In this document: positions 8,345 through 17,294 of the stretch, one piece after another
Position numbering within the stretch: position 1 is the first letter of the stretch
Layout of the letters: each line of letters begins with the position of its first letter
Assembly: GCA_934426255.1 (NCBI GenBank)
Contig: CAKRYD010000002.1
Span: forward strand, 96,132 to 160,131
Origin: an uncultured Bacteroidaceae bacterium
GTDB lineage: Bacteria > Bacteroidota > Bacteroidia > Bacteroidales > Bacteroidaceae
DNA: 64,000 nt
Reading direction: 5' to 3'
Translations under genes and position numbers: made by a program
Notes under the pieces: generated by a model
What the model was told of the DNA's origin: nothing
Seen by the model: the letters and a program-made list of their open reading frames with translations, nothing else
The model's database searches: none

Positions 8345-9517
8345 TCAATAGTCGAACTCTCCGTATTCGCTCTTTATAGTGAGGCTGCGCCGGCCTTTTT
8401 CTATATGGCCTACGACACGGGCATCTATCTGGAAGCTCTTTGCCACCTCGATGACACGGGCTGCATCCTCGGAGGAAACATAGATTTCCATACGGTGACC
8501 CATGTTGAACACCTTATACATTTCCTGCCAGTCTGTGCCGCTTTCCTGCTGGATGGCCTTGAACAATGGGGGTACGGGAAACATATTGTCTTTTACAACC
8601 CGGCAGTCGTCACCGACAAAGTGGAGCACCTTGGTCTGTGCTCCGCCTGTGCAGTGGACCATTCCATGGATGGCGGGACGCATCATGTCGAGCAGCTTTC
8701 TGACAACGGGGGCATAGGTGCGTGTGGGGCTCAGCACGAGTTTCCCCGCATTGAGGGATGAGCCTGCTACGGAATCGGTCAGCCTGTAGCTGCCGCTGTA
8801 TACCAGTTCTTCGGGAACCTGCTTATCGTAGCTCTCGGGATAGCTTTGCGCAATGTATTTTGCAAAGACATCGTGGCGCGCACTGGTGAGGCCGTTGCTT
8901 CCCATGCCGCCGTTGTACTGGGTTTCGTAGGTGGCCTGTCCGAACGAAGCCAGACCTACTATCACATCTCCGGGACGTATGTTGGCATTGTCAATGACAT
9001 CGCTGCGCTTCATGCGGCAGGTAACGGTCGAATCTACCACAATGGTACGTACCAGGTCGCCCAGGTCGGCAGTCTCGCCTCCGGTGGAATAGATGCCTAT
9101 TCCCATCTCGCGCATCTGCGCAAGCAGCTCATCGGTGCCGTTGATGATGGCCGAAATCACCTCGCCCGGCACCAACAGCTTGTTGCGGCCTATGGTGGAG
9201 CTCACCAGGATGTTGTCGACAGCACCCACACAAAGCAGGTCGTCCGTATTCATGATCAAGGCATCCTGGGCAATGCCCTTCCACACCGAAAGGTCGCCTG
9301 TCTCTTTCCAATAGACATAGGCCAGTGACGACTTGGTGCCGGCACCGTCGGCGTGCATTATATTACAATAATCAGGGTCGCCGCCCAGTATATCCGGAAT
9401 GATTTTACAAAAGGCTTGCGGGTAAAGACCCTTGTCAATGTTCTTGATGGCATTATGGACGTCTTCCTTCATGGCACTGACTCCACGCATCATGTATCTT
9501 TGCTTGCTGTCTATCAT
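8345..9517 (-). CDS. purM: Phosphoribosylformylglycinamidine cyclo-ligase (AIR synthase)
   Basis: Fifth step of purine synthesis: ATP-dependent ring closure of FGAM to AIR, in the cytosol. The 390-residue protein has MHADGAGTKSSLAYVYWKET (about residues 54-73), DALIMNTDDLLCVGAV (metal/ATP site), YSTGGETADLGDLVRTI, and the substrate region GMGSNGLTSARHDVF, all typical of the longer Bacteroidales PurM. The later HCTGGAQTKVLHF and FNMGHRMEIYV are also characteristic. The ATG at 9517 is 1 nt after the lemA stop, so it is the last gene of the phoH-purC-menG-aroE-TPM-lemA-purM operon. purC lies in the same operon; repeat cluster A begins 11 nt after its stop. Confidence 0.93.
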   Translation of the reverse strand: MIDSKQRYMMRGVSAMKEDVHNAIKNIDKGLYPQAFCKIIPDILGGDPDYCNIMHADGAGTKSSLAYVYWKETGDLSVWKGIAQDALIMNTDDLLCVGAVDNILVSSTIGRNKLLVPGEVISAIINGTDELLAQMREMGIGIYSTGGETADLGDLVRTIVVDSTVTCRMKRSDVIDNANIRPGDVIVGLASFGQATYETQYNGGMGSNGLTSARHDVFAKYIAQSYPESYDKQVPEELVYSGSYRLTDSVAGSSLNAGKLVLSPTRTYAPVVRKLLDMMRPAIHGMVHCTGGAQTKVLHFVGDDCRVVKDNMFPVPPLFKAIQQESGTDWQEMYKVFNMGHRMEIYVSSEDAARVIEVAKSFQIDARVVGHIEKGRRSLTIKSEYGEFDY

Positions 9518-9518
9518 G

Positions 9519-10112
9519 TCAGAACTCTACTTTTGGGGCATTCTTGGAAGCTTCGTCAGCTTCGAACTTCGATTTGGCGGAAAATCCGAAGATTCCGGCA
9601 AAGATGTTGGAGGGGAAACGGCGCACCTTCAGATTATAGCTTTGCACAGCCTCGTTATAGTCCCTGCGGCTCACGGCAATGCGATTCTCCGTGCCTTCGA
9701 GCTGAGCCTGCAGCTCCATGAAGTTTTCGTTGGCCTTCAGCTGCGGATAATTCTCCGAAATGGCCAGCAGCTTGCCGAGAGCTGCACTCAACTGACCCTG
9801 AGCAGCCTGATATTCCTTCATCTTCTCGGGCGTAAGGCCGGCAGGGTCTACTGTTATCTGTGTGGCCTTGGAGCGTGCCTCGACCACTTCCTTTAAGGTG
9901 TTCTCCTCGTGCTTGGCATAGCCCTTGACCGTATTTACCAGGTTAGGAATCAGGTCAGCCCGCCGCTGATACTGCGTTTCTACGTTGCTCCACTTCGTCG
10001 TTAATGCCTCATCGGCACTTACCAGGCCATTGTATTGCGAGGCACCACAGCCGACCATCAATACGATGACAGCCACGATGGCAATAACGACCTTCAATGT
10101 TTTTGATTTCAT
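9519..10112 (-). CDS. lemA: LemA family protein
   Basis: A 197-residue membrane-anchored helical protein of the LemA family, of unclear function, often encoded with TPM-domain proteins as here. N-terminal hydrophobic segment about residues 7-22 ends in a lipobox-like VLMVGC (Cys22), so it could be a lipoprotein or a single-pass membrane protein. The family core WSNVETQYQRRADLIPNLV (about residues 41-59) followed by VKGYAKHEENTL is intact, and the C-terminus has IFGFSAKSKFEADEA. It follows the TPM gene by 35 nt and precedes purM by 1 nt. Confidence 0.92.
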   Translation of the reverse strand: MKSKTLKVVIAIVAVIVLMVGCGASQYNGLVSADEALTTKWSNVETQYQRRADLIPNLVNTVKGYAKHEENTLKEVVEARSKATQITVDPAGLTPEKMKEYQAAQGQLSAALGKLLAISENYPQLKANENFMELQAQLEGTENRIAVSRRDYNEAVQSYNLKVRRFPSNIFAGIFGFSAKSKFEADEASKNAPKVEF

Positions 10113-10147
10113 AATATTGTTTTTGTCTTTGATTATTCTGTCACTGT

Positions 10148-11050
10148 TTAAAAACTTCCGCTGGCTCCGCCACCGCCAAAACTGCCTCCGCCGAAACTAC
10201 CTCCGCTGATACCTCCTCCGCCTCCGCGGCCACTCAGCATCGACCCTATAATGGCCCCGGCCAGCAATCCGCCACTATCGTTGTCCTCATGCCTGCGACG
10301 CACAACGGAAGACTCTGAATATCCGCAACGACGGCACGAGGATACTACCTGAAAATAATCCCAGCCGTCGCGCGTGTAGAGGAACTTCTCTGCCGACTTT
10401 GCCAAGGACTTCTTGCCACACTGCGGACATTTACGGGCACTCGAATAGGCTATGACAACCACGAACACCAATATAAAGAAGAACAACAACGGAAAGCCCC
10501 ACCCTTCGGATTCCTCATCCTCGCTGCCATCCAACGTCTTGTCGCCGTTGATATAGCCGTTAACGGCCACAACTGCCCGCATCACTCCACCGTCCCAATC
10601 GCCTCTTTTGAAGCAAGGCACCATGATACGGTTCTCGATACGCTTACAGATGGCATCGGGCAATGTGCCTTCCAGACCAAGCCCGGTCAGTATGCTGTAT
10701 CTCCTGTCGTCAGTGCTCAGCACTATCACCAGACCGGTATTCTTGTCTTTTCTTCCTATACCGTACTTACGCCCCAGCTCCATGCCAAACGTATAAGTGT
10801 CGCCTTCTTCCAATTGTTTGACGGCAACAACGATGCACTGCACTCCCTTTGACTTTTCCAACATGTAGAGCACGGCATTCAGGCTGTCAGTTGTCTGAGG
10901 TGAAAGTACACCGTCGGGATTGCACACATGCTTGCGTTCGTCCTGCAAGTAGTCCATGGGCAAATCGTTGACTGTCCACACCCGCGCATTCGCGTTGAGC
11001 GCAAACAGCATGGCCAATGACACTATTATTATATTGACAAGACGCACCAC
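10148..11050 (-). CDS. TPM-domain membrane protein with zinc ribbon and glycine-rich tail
   Basis: A 300-residue YgcG-like protein. It starts with GTG at 11050 and a signal peptide (IIIVSLAMLFALNANA). A TPM domain follows (about residues 30-165, with YLQDERKHVCNPDGVLS and GKKYGIGR-type sequence), facing the periplasm. A single membrane helix lies at about 187-207 (FPLLFFFILVFVVVIAY). On the cytoplasmic side is a four-cysteine zinc ribbon (CPQCGKK ... CRRCGYSE), ending in a Gly/Ser-rich tail. The adjacent lemA suggests the usual LemA/TPM partnership. TPM proteins have been linked to acid phosphatase activity in plants and to membrane-protein quality control; the role here is not known. Confidence 0.87.
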   Translation of the reverse strand: MVRLVNIIIVSLAMLFALNANARVWTVNDLPMDYLQDERKHVCNPDGVLSPQTTDSLNAVLYMLEKSKGVQCIVVAVKQLEEGDTYTFGMELGRKYGIGRKDKNTGLVIVLSTDDRRYSILTGLGLEGTLPDAICKRIENRIMVPCFKRGDWDGGVMRAVVAVNGYINGDKTLDGSEDEESEGWGFPLLFFFILVFVVVIAYSSARKCPQCGKKSLAKSAEKFLYTRDGWDYFQVVSSCRRCGYSESSVVRRRHEDNDSGGLLAGAIIGSMLSGRGGGGGISGGSFGGGSFGGGGASGSF

Positions 11051-11060
11051 TTATCCTCCG

Positions 11061-11807
11061 TTATTCCTTTCCGTTCCAATAGTCCCAGCTGGCCAAAGCC
11101 TGCAAGTGTAACATCTCCAAACCGTTTTTCACTATGCATCCCTGCCTGCGACCCTGCTGAAGGAACAGTGTTTCCTCCGGATTATAGACCAAATCATACA
11201 GTAGATGACGACTGTCTAATCTATGATACGGAATGTCAGGACACTCGGCAACGTGGGGATACATGCCGCAGGGCGTACAGTTGACTATCACGGTATATTC
11301 GTCCAACACCTTGGCAGTGATACCATCGTAGCCTATCATGCCGGCTTCGGGATGACGGCTCACCTGCAACGTATCTATCGACAAGCTGTGAAGCCCGTAT
11401 ACAATGGCCTTCGAAGCTCCACCGGTGCCCAAGACCAAAGCCTTGCGGTGGGAAGGCTTCAACAAGGGTTGAAGCGAGCGCACAAAACCTATAACGTCGG
11501 CATTGAAGCCCTTCAGCCTGACCGAAGTGCCGGCATGAGCCACCCTCACAACATTAACGGCTCCTATCTCACGCGCCTCATTGCTCAACTCATCCAAATA
11601 GGGAATGACAGCCTGCTTATAAGGCAACGTCACGTTCAATCCACACAGATCGGCATGCCGGGAAACTATCTTCGGGAACTCTTCTATCGAAGGTATCTCG
11701 AAGTTTTGATACTCAGCGTCAATGCCTTCGTCAAGGAACTTCTTTGAAAAGAAAGCCTTGCTGAACGAATGCATCAACGGATATCCTATCAAACCAAACA
11801 GCTTCAT
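11061..11807 (-). CDS. aroE: Shikimate dehydrogenase
   Basis: Reduces 3-dehydroshikimate to shikimate with NADPH in the aromatic amino acid/chorismate pathway. The 248-residue protein has the substrate site GYPLMHSFSKAFF (about residues 6-18), NVTLPYKQAV with the catalytic Lys at about 64, and the Rossmann motif VLGTGGASKAIVYGL (about residue 124). It ends with a QALASWDYWNG stretch that fits AroE C-termini. It starts 2 nt after the menG stop and ends 10 nt before the TPM gene. Chorismate made through this enzyme feeds the menaquinone pathway that the adjacent menG completes. Confidence 0.94.
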   Translation of the reverse strand: MKLFGLIGYPLMHSFSKAFFSKKFLDEGIDAEYQNFEIPSIEEFPKIVSRHADLCGLNVTLPYKQAVIPYLDELSNEAREIGAVNVVRVAHAGTSVRLKGFNADVIGFVRSLQPLLKPSHRKALVLGTGGASKAIVYGLHSLSIDTLQVSRHPEAGMIGYDGITAKVLDEYTVIVNCTPCGMYPHVAECPDIPYHRLDSRHLLYDLVYNPEETLFLQQGRRQGCIVKNGLEMLHLQALASWDYWNGKE

Positions 11808-11809
11808 GA

Positions 11810-12547
11810 TTATTTACATGCTATATACATTGTGCTCAACCCAAAGGTGAAACGTCGGAACGACACTTCTTTGTAACCGGCCTTCCTCAGAATCTGCTGC
11901 ATCACCTCGCCTTGCGGAAAGGCTTCCATCGTGGCAGGCAAATAGGCATATGCCTTGCCGTCTTTCGAGACAAGACGTCCCAATAACGGCATCACCACAT
12001 GGGAATAGATCCAAAAAAGCTGCTTCATGGGAAAGCTCACGGGAGTGCAAAGTTCCAATATGAACACATGGCCACCCGGGCGCAGTACACGTCGCATCTC
12101 ACGAAGACCGCGATCCAAGTCCTGAAAATTGCGCACTCCATAGGCCACTGTGACGACATCAAAGCTGTTGTCGGGCAATTCAAGACTCATGCAGTCCTCT
12201 TTTCTGAACTCAATGACATGGCTCAGTCCTGCCTTCTCCACCTTTTTGCGCCCCACGTCCATCATGCCCTCTGAAAGATCTGCGGCAACAATCTTCTTCG
12301 GTGATAGCCGACGACAAGCCAGAATGGCAAAGTCGCCGGTTCCGGTAGCCACATCCAGAATATCATCATGCCTAAAGGGCTTGATCGAATCTATCGTTGC
12401 CTTACGCCACTTGCTGTCTATGCCGAACGAAAGGCAATGGTTCAAGAAGTCGTAAGTGCGGGCGATGTTGTCGAACATTCGCTCCACCTGCTTTCCCTTC
12501 GGAGCATTATCGCCATATGGCATGATGTTTTCCTGCGCGTAGCCCAT
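11810..12547 (-). CDS. menG: Demethylmenaquinone methyltransferase (UbiE/MenG family)
   Basis: SAM-dependent C-methyltransferase for the last step of menaquinone synthesis, acting at the cytoplasmic face of the membrane. The 245-residue protein shows VERMFDNIARTYDFLNH and LSFGIDSKWR (about residues 22-48), SAM motif I ILDVATGTGDFAIL (about residue 63), and the UbiE signature VTVAYGVRNFQDLDRGLREM with RVLRPGG (about residues 133-160). It follows purC by 9 nt and precedes aroE by 2 nt. In a menaquinone-using anaerobe it is MenG rather than an ubiquinone enzyme. Confidence 0.94.
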   Translation of the reverse strand: MGYAQENIMPYGDNAPKGKQVERMFDNIARTYDFLNHCLSFGIDSKWRKATIDSIKPFRHDDILDVATGTGDFAILACRRLSPKKIVAADLSEGMMDVGRKKVEKAGLSHVIEFRKEDCMSLELPDNSFDVVTVAYGVRNFQDLDRGLREMRRVLRPGGHVFILELCTPVSFPMKQLFWIYSHVVMPLLGRLVSKDGKAYAYLPATMEAFPQGEVMQQILRKAGYKEVSFRRFTFGLSTMYIACK

Positions 12548-12556
12548 GGCTCTGTA

Positions 12557-13504
12557 TTACTTGTTCAAATAGGCTTCGATGTTCCTTTCTATGCGCGCTG
12601 CCACATTGCCGTCCTCTTCTCCATGGAAGGTTTCACCGGTTATGTGCTCGTAGAGCTCTATATAGCGGTTGCTGATATTCTCTACAATCTCGGGAGTCAT
12701 CTCCGGCACTTTCTGCCCTTCTTTGCCTTGGAAGCCGCAAGACATCAGCCATTCGCGCACAAATTCCTTGGACAGCTGACGCTGCGGTTCGCCTTTGGCA
12801 AACTTCTCCTCATAGCCATCGCTATAGAAATAACGGCTCGAATCAGGCGTGTGTATCTCATCCATCAGGTAGATTGCACCATCATGCAGACCGAACTCAT
12901 ATTTGGTATCAACCAATATCAGGCCGCGCTTGGCAGCTATCTCTGTACCACGCTGAAACAGCGCACGGGTATATTTCTCCAACACGGCATACTCTTCGGG
13001 AGTAGCAAGGCCTTGGGCCAGAATCTCTTCTTTGGAAATATCGGCATCATGCTCCCCTATCTCGGCCTTGGTGGTAGGCGTGATGATAGGTTCGGGAAAC
13101 TTCTGGTTTTCCCTCATGCCATCAGGCAGCTTCACTCCACATATCTCACGAACGCCGCTCTTATAGGCACGCCAGGCACTGCCACACAAATAGCCGCGGA
13201 CTATCATCTCAACAGGAAAGCCCTTGCAAAGCACGCCGGCCGTGACCATGGGATCGGGAGTTGCCAGCTTCCAATTGGGACAGATGTCGGCCGTGGCATC
13301 CAGGAATTTGGCAGCAATCTGATTAAGCACCTGCCCCTTGAAAGGGATTCCCTCAGGCAAAACCACATCAAAAGCCGATATGCGGTCGGTGGCTACCATG
13401 ATAAGTTCCTTGTTATTGATATTGTACACATCACGGACTTTGCCATGATACACGCTTGTCAGGCCCTCAAACTTGAAATCTGTTTTTACTAATGCCTTGT
13501 TCAT
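12557..13504 (-). CDS. purC: Phosphoribosylaminoimidazole-succinocarboxamide synthase
   Basis: ATP-dependent joining of CAIR and aspartate to give SAICAR in purine synthesis. The 315-residue length matches the longer form of the family. Signatures include YHGKVRDVYNIN (nucleotide loop, about residue 19), DRISAFDVVLPEGIPFKG, CPNWKLATPDPM, VEMIVRGYLCGSAWRAYKSG and LVDTKYEFG with the later MDEIHTPDSSRYF. Its ATG lies 12 nt after the phoH stop and menG follows 9 nt downstream. It and purM are the two purine genes of this seven-gene operon. Confidence 0.96.
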   Translation of the reverse strand: MNKALVKTDFKFEGLTSVYHGKVRDVYNINNKELIMVATDRISAFDVVLPEGIPFKGQVLNQIAAKFLDATADICPNWKLATPDPMVTAGVLCKGFPVEMIVRGYLCGSAWRAYKSGVREICGVKLPDGMRENQKFPEPIITPTTKAEIGEHDADISKEEILAQGLATPEEYAVLEKYTRALFQRGTEIAAKRGLILVDTKYEFGLHDGAIYLMDEIHTPDSSRYFYSDGYEEKFAKGEPQRQLSKEFVREWLMSCGFQGKEGQKVPEMTPEIVENISNRYIELYEHITGETFHGEEDGNVAARIERNIEAYLNK

Positions 13505-13516
13505 ACTTACTTATAT

Positions 13517-14470
13517 TTAGCAATTGTTCTTATCCTTCTTCTCTTCCCTTTCGTATGCCTCTACGATTCGTGTGACCAATTTGTGGCGCACAATGTCTCT
13601 TTTGTCCATCTCTACAAACCCGATATCAGGAACACCGTGCAATATACGCAAGGCTTCTACAAGACCGGACTTTTGGGAGGCAGGCAAGTCTATCTGAGTA
13701 CGATCGCCCGTCACTATCATCTTTGTATTGGTTCCCATACGTGTCAGGAACATCTTTATTTGGCTTGTCGTCGTGTTCTGTGCCTCATCCAGGATGACAA
13801 CGGCATCATTCAACGTGCGGCCGCGCATAAAAGCCAACGGAGCTATCTGTATTACATTGGTATCCATATACTCAGTAAGCTTAGCAATAGGTATCATCTC
13901 TTCGAGCGCATCATACAGAGGCTGCAGATAAGGGTCTATCTTTTCCTTCATGTCACCGGGCAGAAAGCCCAGCTTTTCGCCGGCTTCAACGGCCGGACGA
14001 CTCAATATGATTTTTCTGATCTCCTTTCGCTTCAATGCCCTTACGGCCAAAGCGATGCTCGTGTATGTCTTACCGGTGCCTGCAGGTCCGATGGCAAAAA
14101 TCAAATCATTGTGTTCATAGGCTCTCACCAATCTCAATTGGTTTTCGCTTCGAGCACGGATGGGCTTTCCGGAGGTACTGTAGACAATCACCTCCTCCGC
14201 ACTTTCGTCTTTTGTCTTTTGGCCGCGCAGAATATCCAATATGGCTTCTTCCGACAACGAGTTATACTTGGCACAATGCGATATTAGCTCTCCCATTTTC
14301 GCTTCAAAACGCGCCAAATCATCCTCTTCGCCTATGGCTTTCACCACATTGTCGCGTGCCATGATGCGCAGCTTGGGATAAAGCGACTTCACCATGCGCA
14401 AATTGGAATTCCTCACGCCATAGAATACCGCAGGATCAATGTCCTCCAATATCAAATGCTTTTCTATCAT
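13517..14470 (-). CDS. phoH: PhoH family P-loop ATPase
   Basis: Cytosolic P-loop ATPase of the PhoH/PhoL family, thought to act in RNA metabolism. It has an N-terminal KH-like region (about residues 1-100), Walker A GPAGTGKTYTSIALAVRAL (about 136-154), SRPAVEAGEKLGFLPGDM and Walker B VVILDEAQNTT, all diagnostic, giving 317 residues. The frame is open to 14518, but a TAnnTTTG box sits at 14486-14493, inside that extension, and family members start MIEK; I therefore choose the ATG at 14470. First gene of the operon running to purM. Confidence 0.93.
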   Translation of the reverse strand: MIEKHLILEDIDPAVFYGVRNSNLRMVKSLYPKLRIMARDNVVKAIGEEDDLARFEAKMGELISHCAKYNSLSEEAILDILRGQKTKDESAEEVIVYSTSGKPIRARSENQLRLVRAYEHNDLIFAIGPAGTGKTYTSIALAVRALKRKEIRKIILSRPAVEAGEKLGFLPGDMKEKIDPYLQPLYDALEEMIPIAKLTEYMDTNVIQIAPLAFMRGRTLNDAVVILDEAQNTTTSQIKMFLTRMGTNTKMIVTGDRTQIDLPASQKSGLVEALRILHGVPDIGFVEMDKRDIVRHKLVTRIVEAYEREEKKDKNNC

Positions 14471-14485
14471 TCGGCCTATTTTCTG

Positions 14486-14493
14486 CAAAAATA
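14486..14493 (-). promoter_or_regulatory. Bacteroidota -7 box for the phoH-purM operon
   Basis: TATTTTTG on the minus strand, 15 nt before the phoH ATG at 14470. It decides the start: the longer frame to 14518 would begin upstream of the promoter. Confidence 0.55.
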
Positions 14494-14527
14494 CGGAATT
14501 CCTTTTAGAACAAACCATATTTTTGTG

Positions 14528-14535
14528 TACTTTTG
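14528..14535 (+). promoter_or_regulatory. Bacteroidota -7 box for DUF5715-truA
   Basis: TACTTTTG on the plus strand, 24 nt before the ATG at 14560. It is back-to-back with the phoH promoter, 34 nt away. Confidence 0.6.
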
Positions 14536-14559
14536 CCTTTCAAAGTTTCACTGAAGTCC

Positions 14560-15384
14560 ATGAACTTTCCTTTTCGCATTCGCAAAAAACACTATACATA
14601 TTTCTTTTTCGGAATAGTATTCATATTGTTCCTTGTACGGCTTATATTCCCATCCATCACGCATCCCGTCATATCATTGACAGCGAATACTGAAGAAGCA
14701 AAAAAAGAGAAAGCGGTTGTCGACTCCATCACTCATCACGGGCTTTTCACCGATTCTCTGCTGAAAGCCCCCCACCGGCTGCATTCCGATTTGACCTTAT
14801 CAGGCAAGGGAAACAAGCACAAGATATACAGTGTGTCAGACTATGCAAAATGCTTTCCCGACATCAACGACATTCAACTGGCCACCGCCAAACGGCTGGG
14901 TGTTGCTCCCGTTGCCGACCGTAATGCCGCCGAGCACTGCAAGGACAGCCTTGTCTATATCGGCAACAGCCCTTATTATTATGTCAAAAGACTTTACAAC
15001 TCCATACCATACCTTGTGCCACGCGCCCAACTGCTCCTAACAAAGATTGGGCGAAACTTCTTGGATTCACAATTGGTGAAGCACGTGCGCCCCAGCCTTA
15101 TCATGGTGACTTCCATCACACGCACCAAAAAGGATGTGGCCGACCTGCGCCGTTTCAATGGTAATGCCTCAGAAAACAGCTGCCACTGCCATGGAACCAC
15201 TTTTGACATTAGCTACAACAAGTACCACGCCGTACAAGACCCCGACCTTCCTCCCGTATATCAAACACGCAACGACACCTTGAAGTTTATTCTCTCGGAA
15301 GTGCTCAACGACTTGAGAAAACAGGGGCTTTGCTATGTCAAATACGAGGTTAAACAAGGCTGCTATCACGTCACTGTAAGATAA
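14560..15384 (+). CDS. DUF5715 family membrane-anchored protein with M15-type zinc-peptidase motif
   Basis: A 274-residue protein with one N-terminal membrane helix (about residues 14-33) and the rest in the periplasm. By recall it belongs to DUF5715, without known function. The conserved core (about residues 178-216) reads RPSLIMVTSITRTKKDVADL and then S-C-H-C-H-G-T-T-F-D, which fits SxHxxGxxxD, the zinc site of M15/LAS peptidoglycan peptidases: His209 and Asp216, with His270 near the C-terminus as candidate third ligand. I infer a D,D- or L,D-carboxypeptidase-like cell-wall enzyme. A TTG at 14533 extends the frame but lies inside the promoter box. truA follows 14 nt later. Confidence 0.8.
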   Translation: MNFPFRIRKKHYTYFFFGIVFILFLVRLIFPSITHPVISLTANTEEAKKEKAVVDSITHHGLFTDSLLKAPHRLHSDLTLSGKGNKHKIYSVSDYAKCFPDINDIQLATAKRLGVAPVADRNAAEHCKDSLVYIGNSPYYYVKRLYNSIPYLVPRAQLLLTKIGRNFLDSQLVKHVRPSLIMVTSITRTKKDVADLRRFNGNASENSCHCHGTTFDISYNKYHAVQDPDLPPVYQTRNDTLKFILSEVLNDLRKQGLCYVKYEVKQGCYHVTVR

Positions 15385-15398
15385 AGACAACTACTTTC

Positions 15399-16193
15399 AT
15401 GTATCGCTATTTCATATTGCTCTCTTACGATGGCACGCTCTACCACGGCTGGCAACGACAGCCCAATGCCGTCAGCGTACAGGAGAAGATTGAAGATGCC
15501 CTGCAAGTGCCATTGGGCCATAAGGTTTCCATAACGGGAGCCGGCCGCACTGATACAGGTGTCCATGCCCGCTTCATGGCAGCTCATTTTGATAGTGAGT
15601 CTCAGATAGACTGCCAATGGCTCTGCTTCAAGCTGAATTGCCTGCTTCCTCAAGACATTTCAATCTATTCGGTATGCCCCGTTACAATTGACGCACATGC
15701 ACGGTTCAGCGCAACGGCCAGAACATACCACTACTACCTTTCACTCACAAAAGACCCTTTCAACAGGCCTTTTTCGTGCCGGTTCTACTATCCGCTTGAC
15801 TTCGACATAATGAATCAAGCCGGCGCGCTGCTTATGAAGCACACTGATTTCGGAAGTTTCTGCAAGACGGGTTCTGACAACAAAACCAACATTTGCCATC
15901 TCACACAAGCTCGTTGGCATCAAAACGGCCGGAAATCCTGGTACTTTGAAATCACTGCCGACCGCTTCCTACGCAATATGGTACGAGCCGTTGTAGGAAC
16001 TCTTATCGATGTAGGCAAGCACAAACTGACACTCGAAGACTTTGAACAAATCATTCTTGCCGGAGACCGTCGGGCTTCGGGAGAAAGCATGCCAGCCTGC
16101 GGTTTGTTTCTCGAAAACATTGAATATCCCGACAGCATTTTCCTTACATCCGAAGCACCTACCTCGTGCCTAACCAAAGGAACAACATGCTGA
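15399..16193 (+). CDS. truA: tRNA pseudouridine synthase A
   Basis: Makes pseudouridine at positions 38-40 of the tRNA anticodon stem. The 264-residue protein carries YDGTLYHGWQRQPNAVSVQ (about residues 9-27) and the catalytic motif GAGRTDTGVHARFMAAHF with the nucleophile Asp at about residue 53. Later family motifs RTYHYYLSL and FLRNMVRAVVGTLIDVG (about residues 191-207) are intact. It is probably co-transcribed with the DUF5715 gene. Its last 35 nt overlap the 3' end of the DMT transporter gene on the other strand. Confidence 0.95.
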   Translation: MYRYFILLSYDGTLYHGWQRQPNAVSVQEKIEDALQVPLGHKVSITGAGRTDTGVHARFMAAHFDSESQIDCQWLCFKLNCLLPQDISIYSVCPVTIDAHARFSATARTYHYYLSLTKDPFNRPFSCRFYYPLDFDIMNQAGALLMKHTDFGSFCKTGSDNKTNICHLTQARWHQNGRKSWYFEITADRFLRNMVRAVVGTLIDVGKHKLTLEDFEQIILAGDRRASGESMPACGLFLENIEYPDSIFLTSEAPTSCLTKGTTC

Positions 16194-17076
16194 CAAGCAC
16201 CAGCAACAAATCTATGGATTTGGCACGAAGATTCTTTTCCTTGAACCACATCGCACCAAAAAGGAACGATACAACAACACTGCCCCTCCTTATCATTGAC
16301 ACTATGGATATCATGGCATCAGGCAGGCTCAAGGCATAGAAATATACAAAATCGGCCAACGAAAGGAACAAGGAAATCAAGACAATGCACCAATCCCAGC
16401 GAAAAGGCACTGCCTTCTTACGAAAAGGAAACCACACCGAGAAAAAGACTACCAGCATCATTCCGCACTGATACAGGTTATACCATCCCTGCACGGCCAT
16501 TTTGTCAAGTCCTATGCCGCCCTGCTCTACCGGTGACAGCAGGTACTTGTCGTAAAGTCCGCTCACAGCACCTAAAACGGCTGCAAGAACCACACACAGG
16601 ATCCAGCGGTTATGAGAAAAGCGAATGCCCTCACGCTTGCCACTGCGGCTCAGCAGAAAAAAGGAAAAGATAGCAAAACAGACTCCTATCCATTGCATAA
16701 GGTTAAGCCGTTCGCCAAATACGAGCAAGGCTCCCAACAGCACCATTACCGGCCGTGTGGCATTGATGGGGCCAACGATGGTAATGGGAAGATTCTTGAT
16801 GCCCATATAACCCAACGCCCAAGAGCTTAACACAATCACAGCCTTTAAAAGAATGTACTTGTGCATTGCCCAACCACCACTTTCAACGAAAAAGAATGAG
16901 TGTGGCGACAAAAAGCCGGCTGACGAAGCGATGATAAACGGCACAAATATCAAAGAGCAGAAAAAGGTGTTCAGCAACAATACCGGTATCACGGCATTAT
17001 CGCGTAGTGAATGCTTCTTGAAAACATCATAGAAGCCCAATAAGGCCGCAGAAAGAAAAGCTAAAGCAACCCACAT
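16159..17076 (-). CDS. DMT-superfamily (EamA) transporter
   Basis: A 305-residue inner-membrane protein with about ten hydrophobic helices in two repeats, the EamA/DMT architecture of metabolite exporters. The first repeat includes WVALAFLSAALLGFYDVFKK and GPINATRPVMVLLGALLVFGE; the second has VLGAVSGLYDKYLL and ends in LVLVSMLFLWLGTR. The substrate is unknown. The frame is open to an ATG at 17103, but that codon lies inside a TACCTTTG promoter box, so the ATG at 17076 is chosen. It meets truA tail to tail with a 35-nt overlap. Confidence 0.88.
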   Translation of the reverse strand: MWVALAFLSAALLGFYDVFKKHSLRDNAVIPVLLLNTFFCSLIFVPFIIASSAGFLSPHSFFFVESGGWAMHKYILLKAVIVLSSWALGYMGIKNLPITIVGPINATRPVMVLLGALLVFGERLNLMQWIGVCFAIFSFFLLSRSGKREGIRFSHNRWILCVVLAAVLGAVSGLYDKYLLSPVEQGGIGLDKMAVQGWYNLYQCGMMLVVFFSVWFPFRKKAVPFRWDWCIVLISLFLSLADFVYFYALSLPDAMISIVSMIRRGSVVVSFLFGAMWFKEKNLRAKSIDLLLVLVSMLFLWLGTR

Positions 17077-17100
17077 CGTCTTATTAATACTTTTAGAGTG

Positions 17101-17108
17101 CAAAGGTA
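17101..17108 (-). promoter_or_regulatory. Bacteroidota -7 box for the DMT transporter gene
   Basis: TACCTTTG on the minus strand, 24 nt before the ATG at 17076; it excludes the upstream ATG at 17103 as start. Confidence 0.6.
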
Positions 17109-17294
17109 CTGCAATTCTATCATTCGTGGAAACAGCAGGACAAAAGCCATATGAAGTTAAGCGTTTTTAAGGCCTGCGACCTACCAGCTACTTTGAAAAT
17201 GCCGAAATTTGCAGTCTGTAATACCATCATGTGGTTGCAGCACGAAGCTTTCAGCCGAAAACTGCCGCCACAAACAACAATAACCTAACACCCC

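Noticed and set aside
12368..13492. Plus-strand open frame of 374 codons
   Set aside because: Antisense to purC and the start of menG, both complete and clearly identified.
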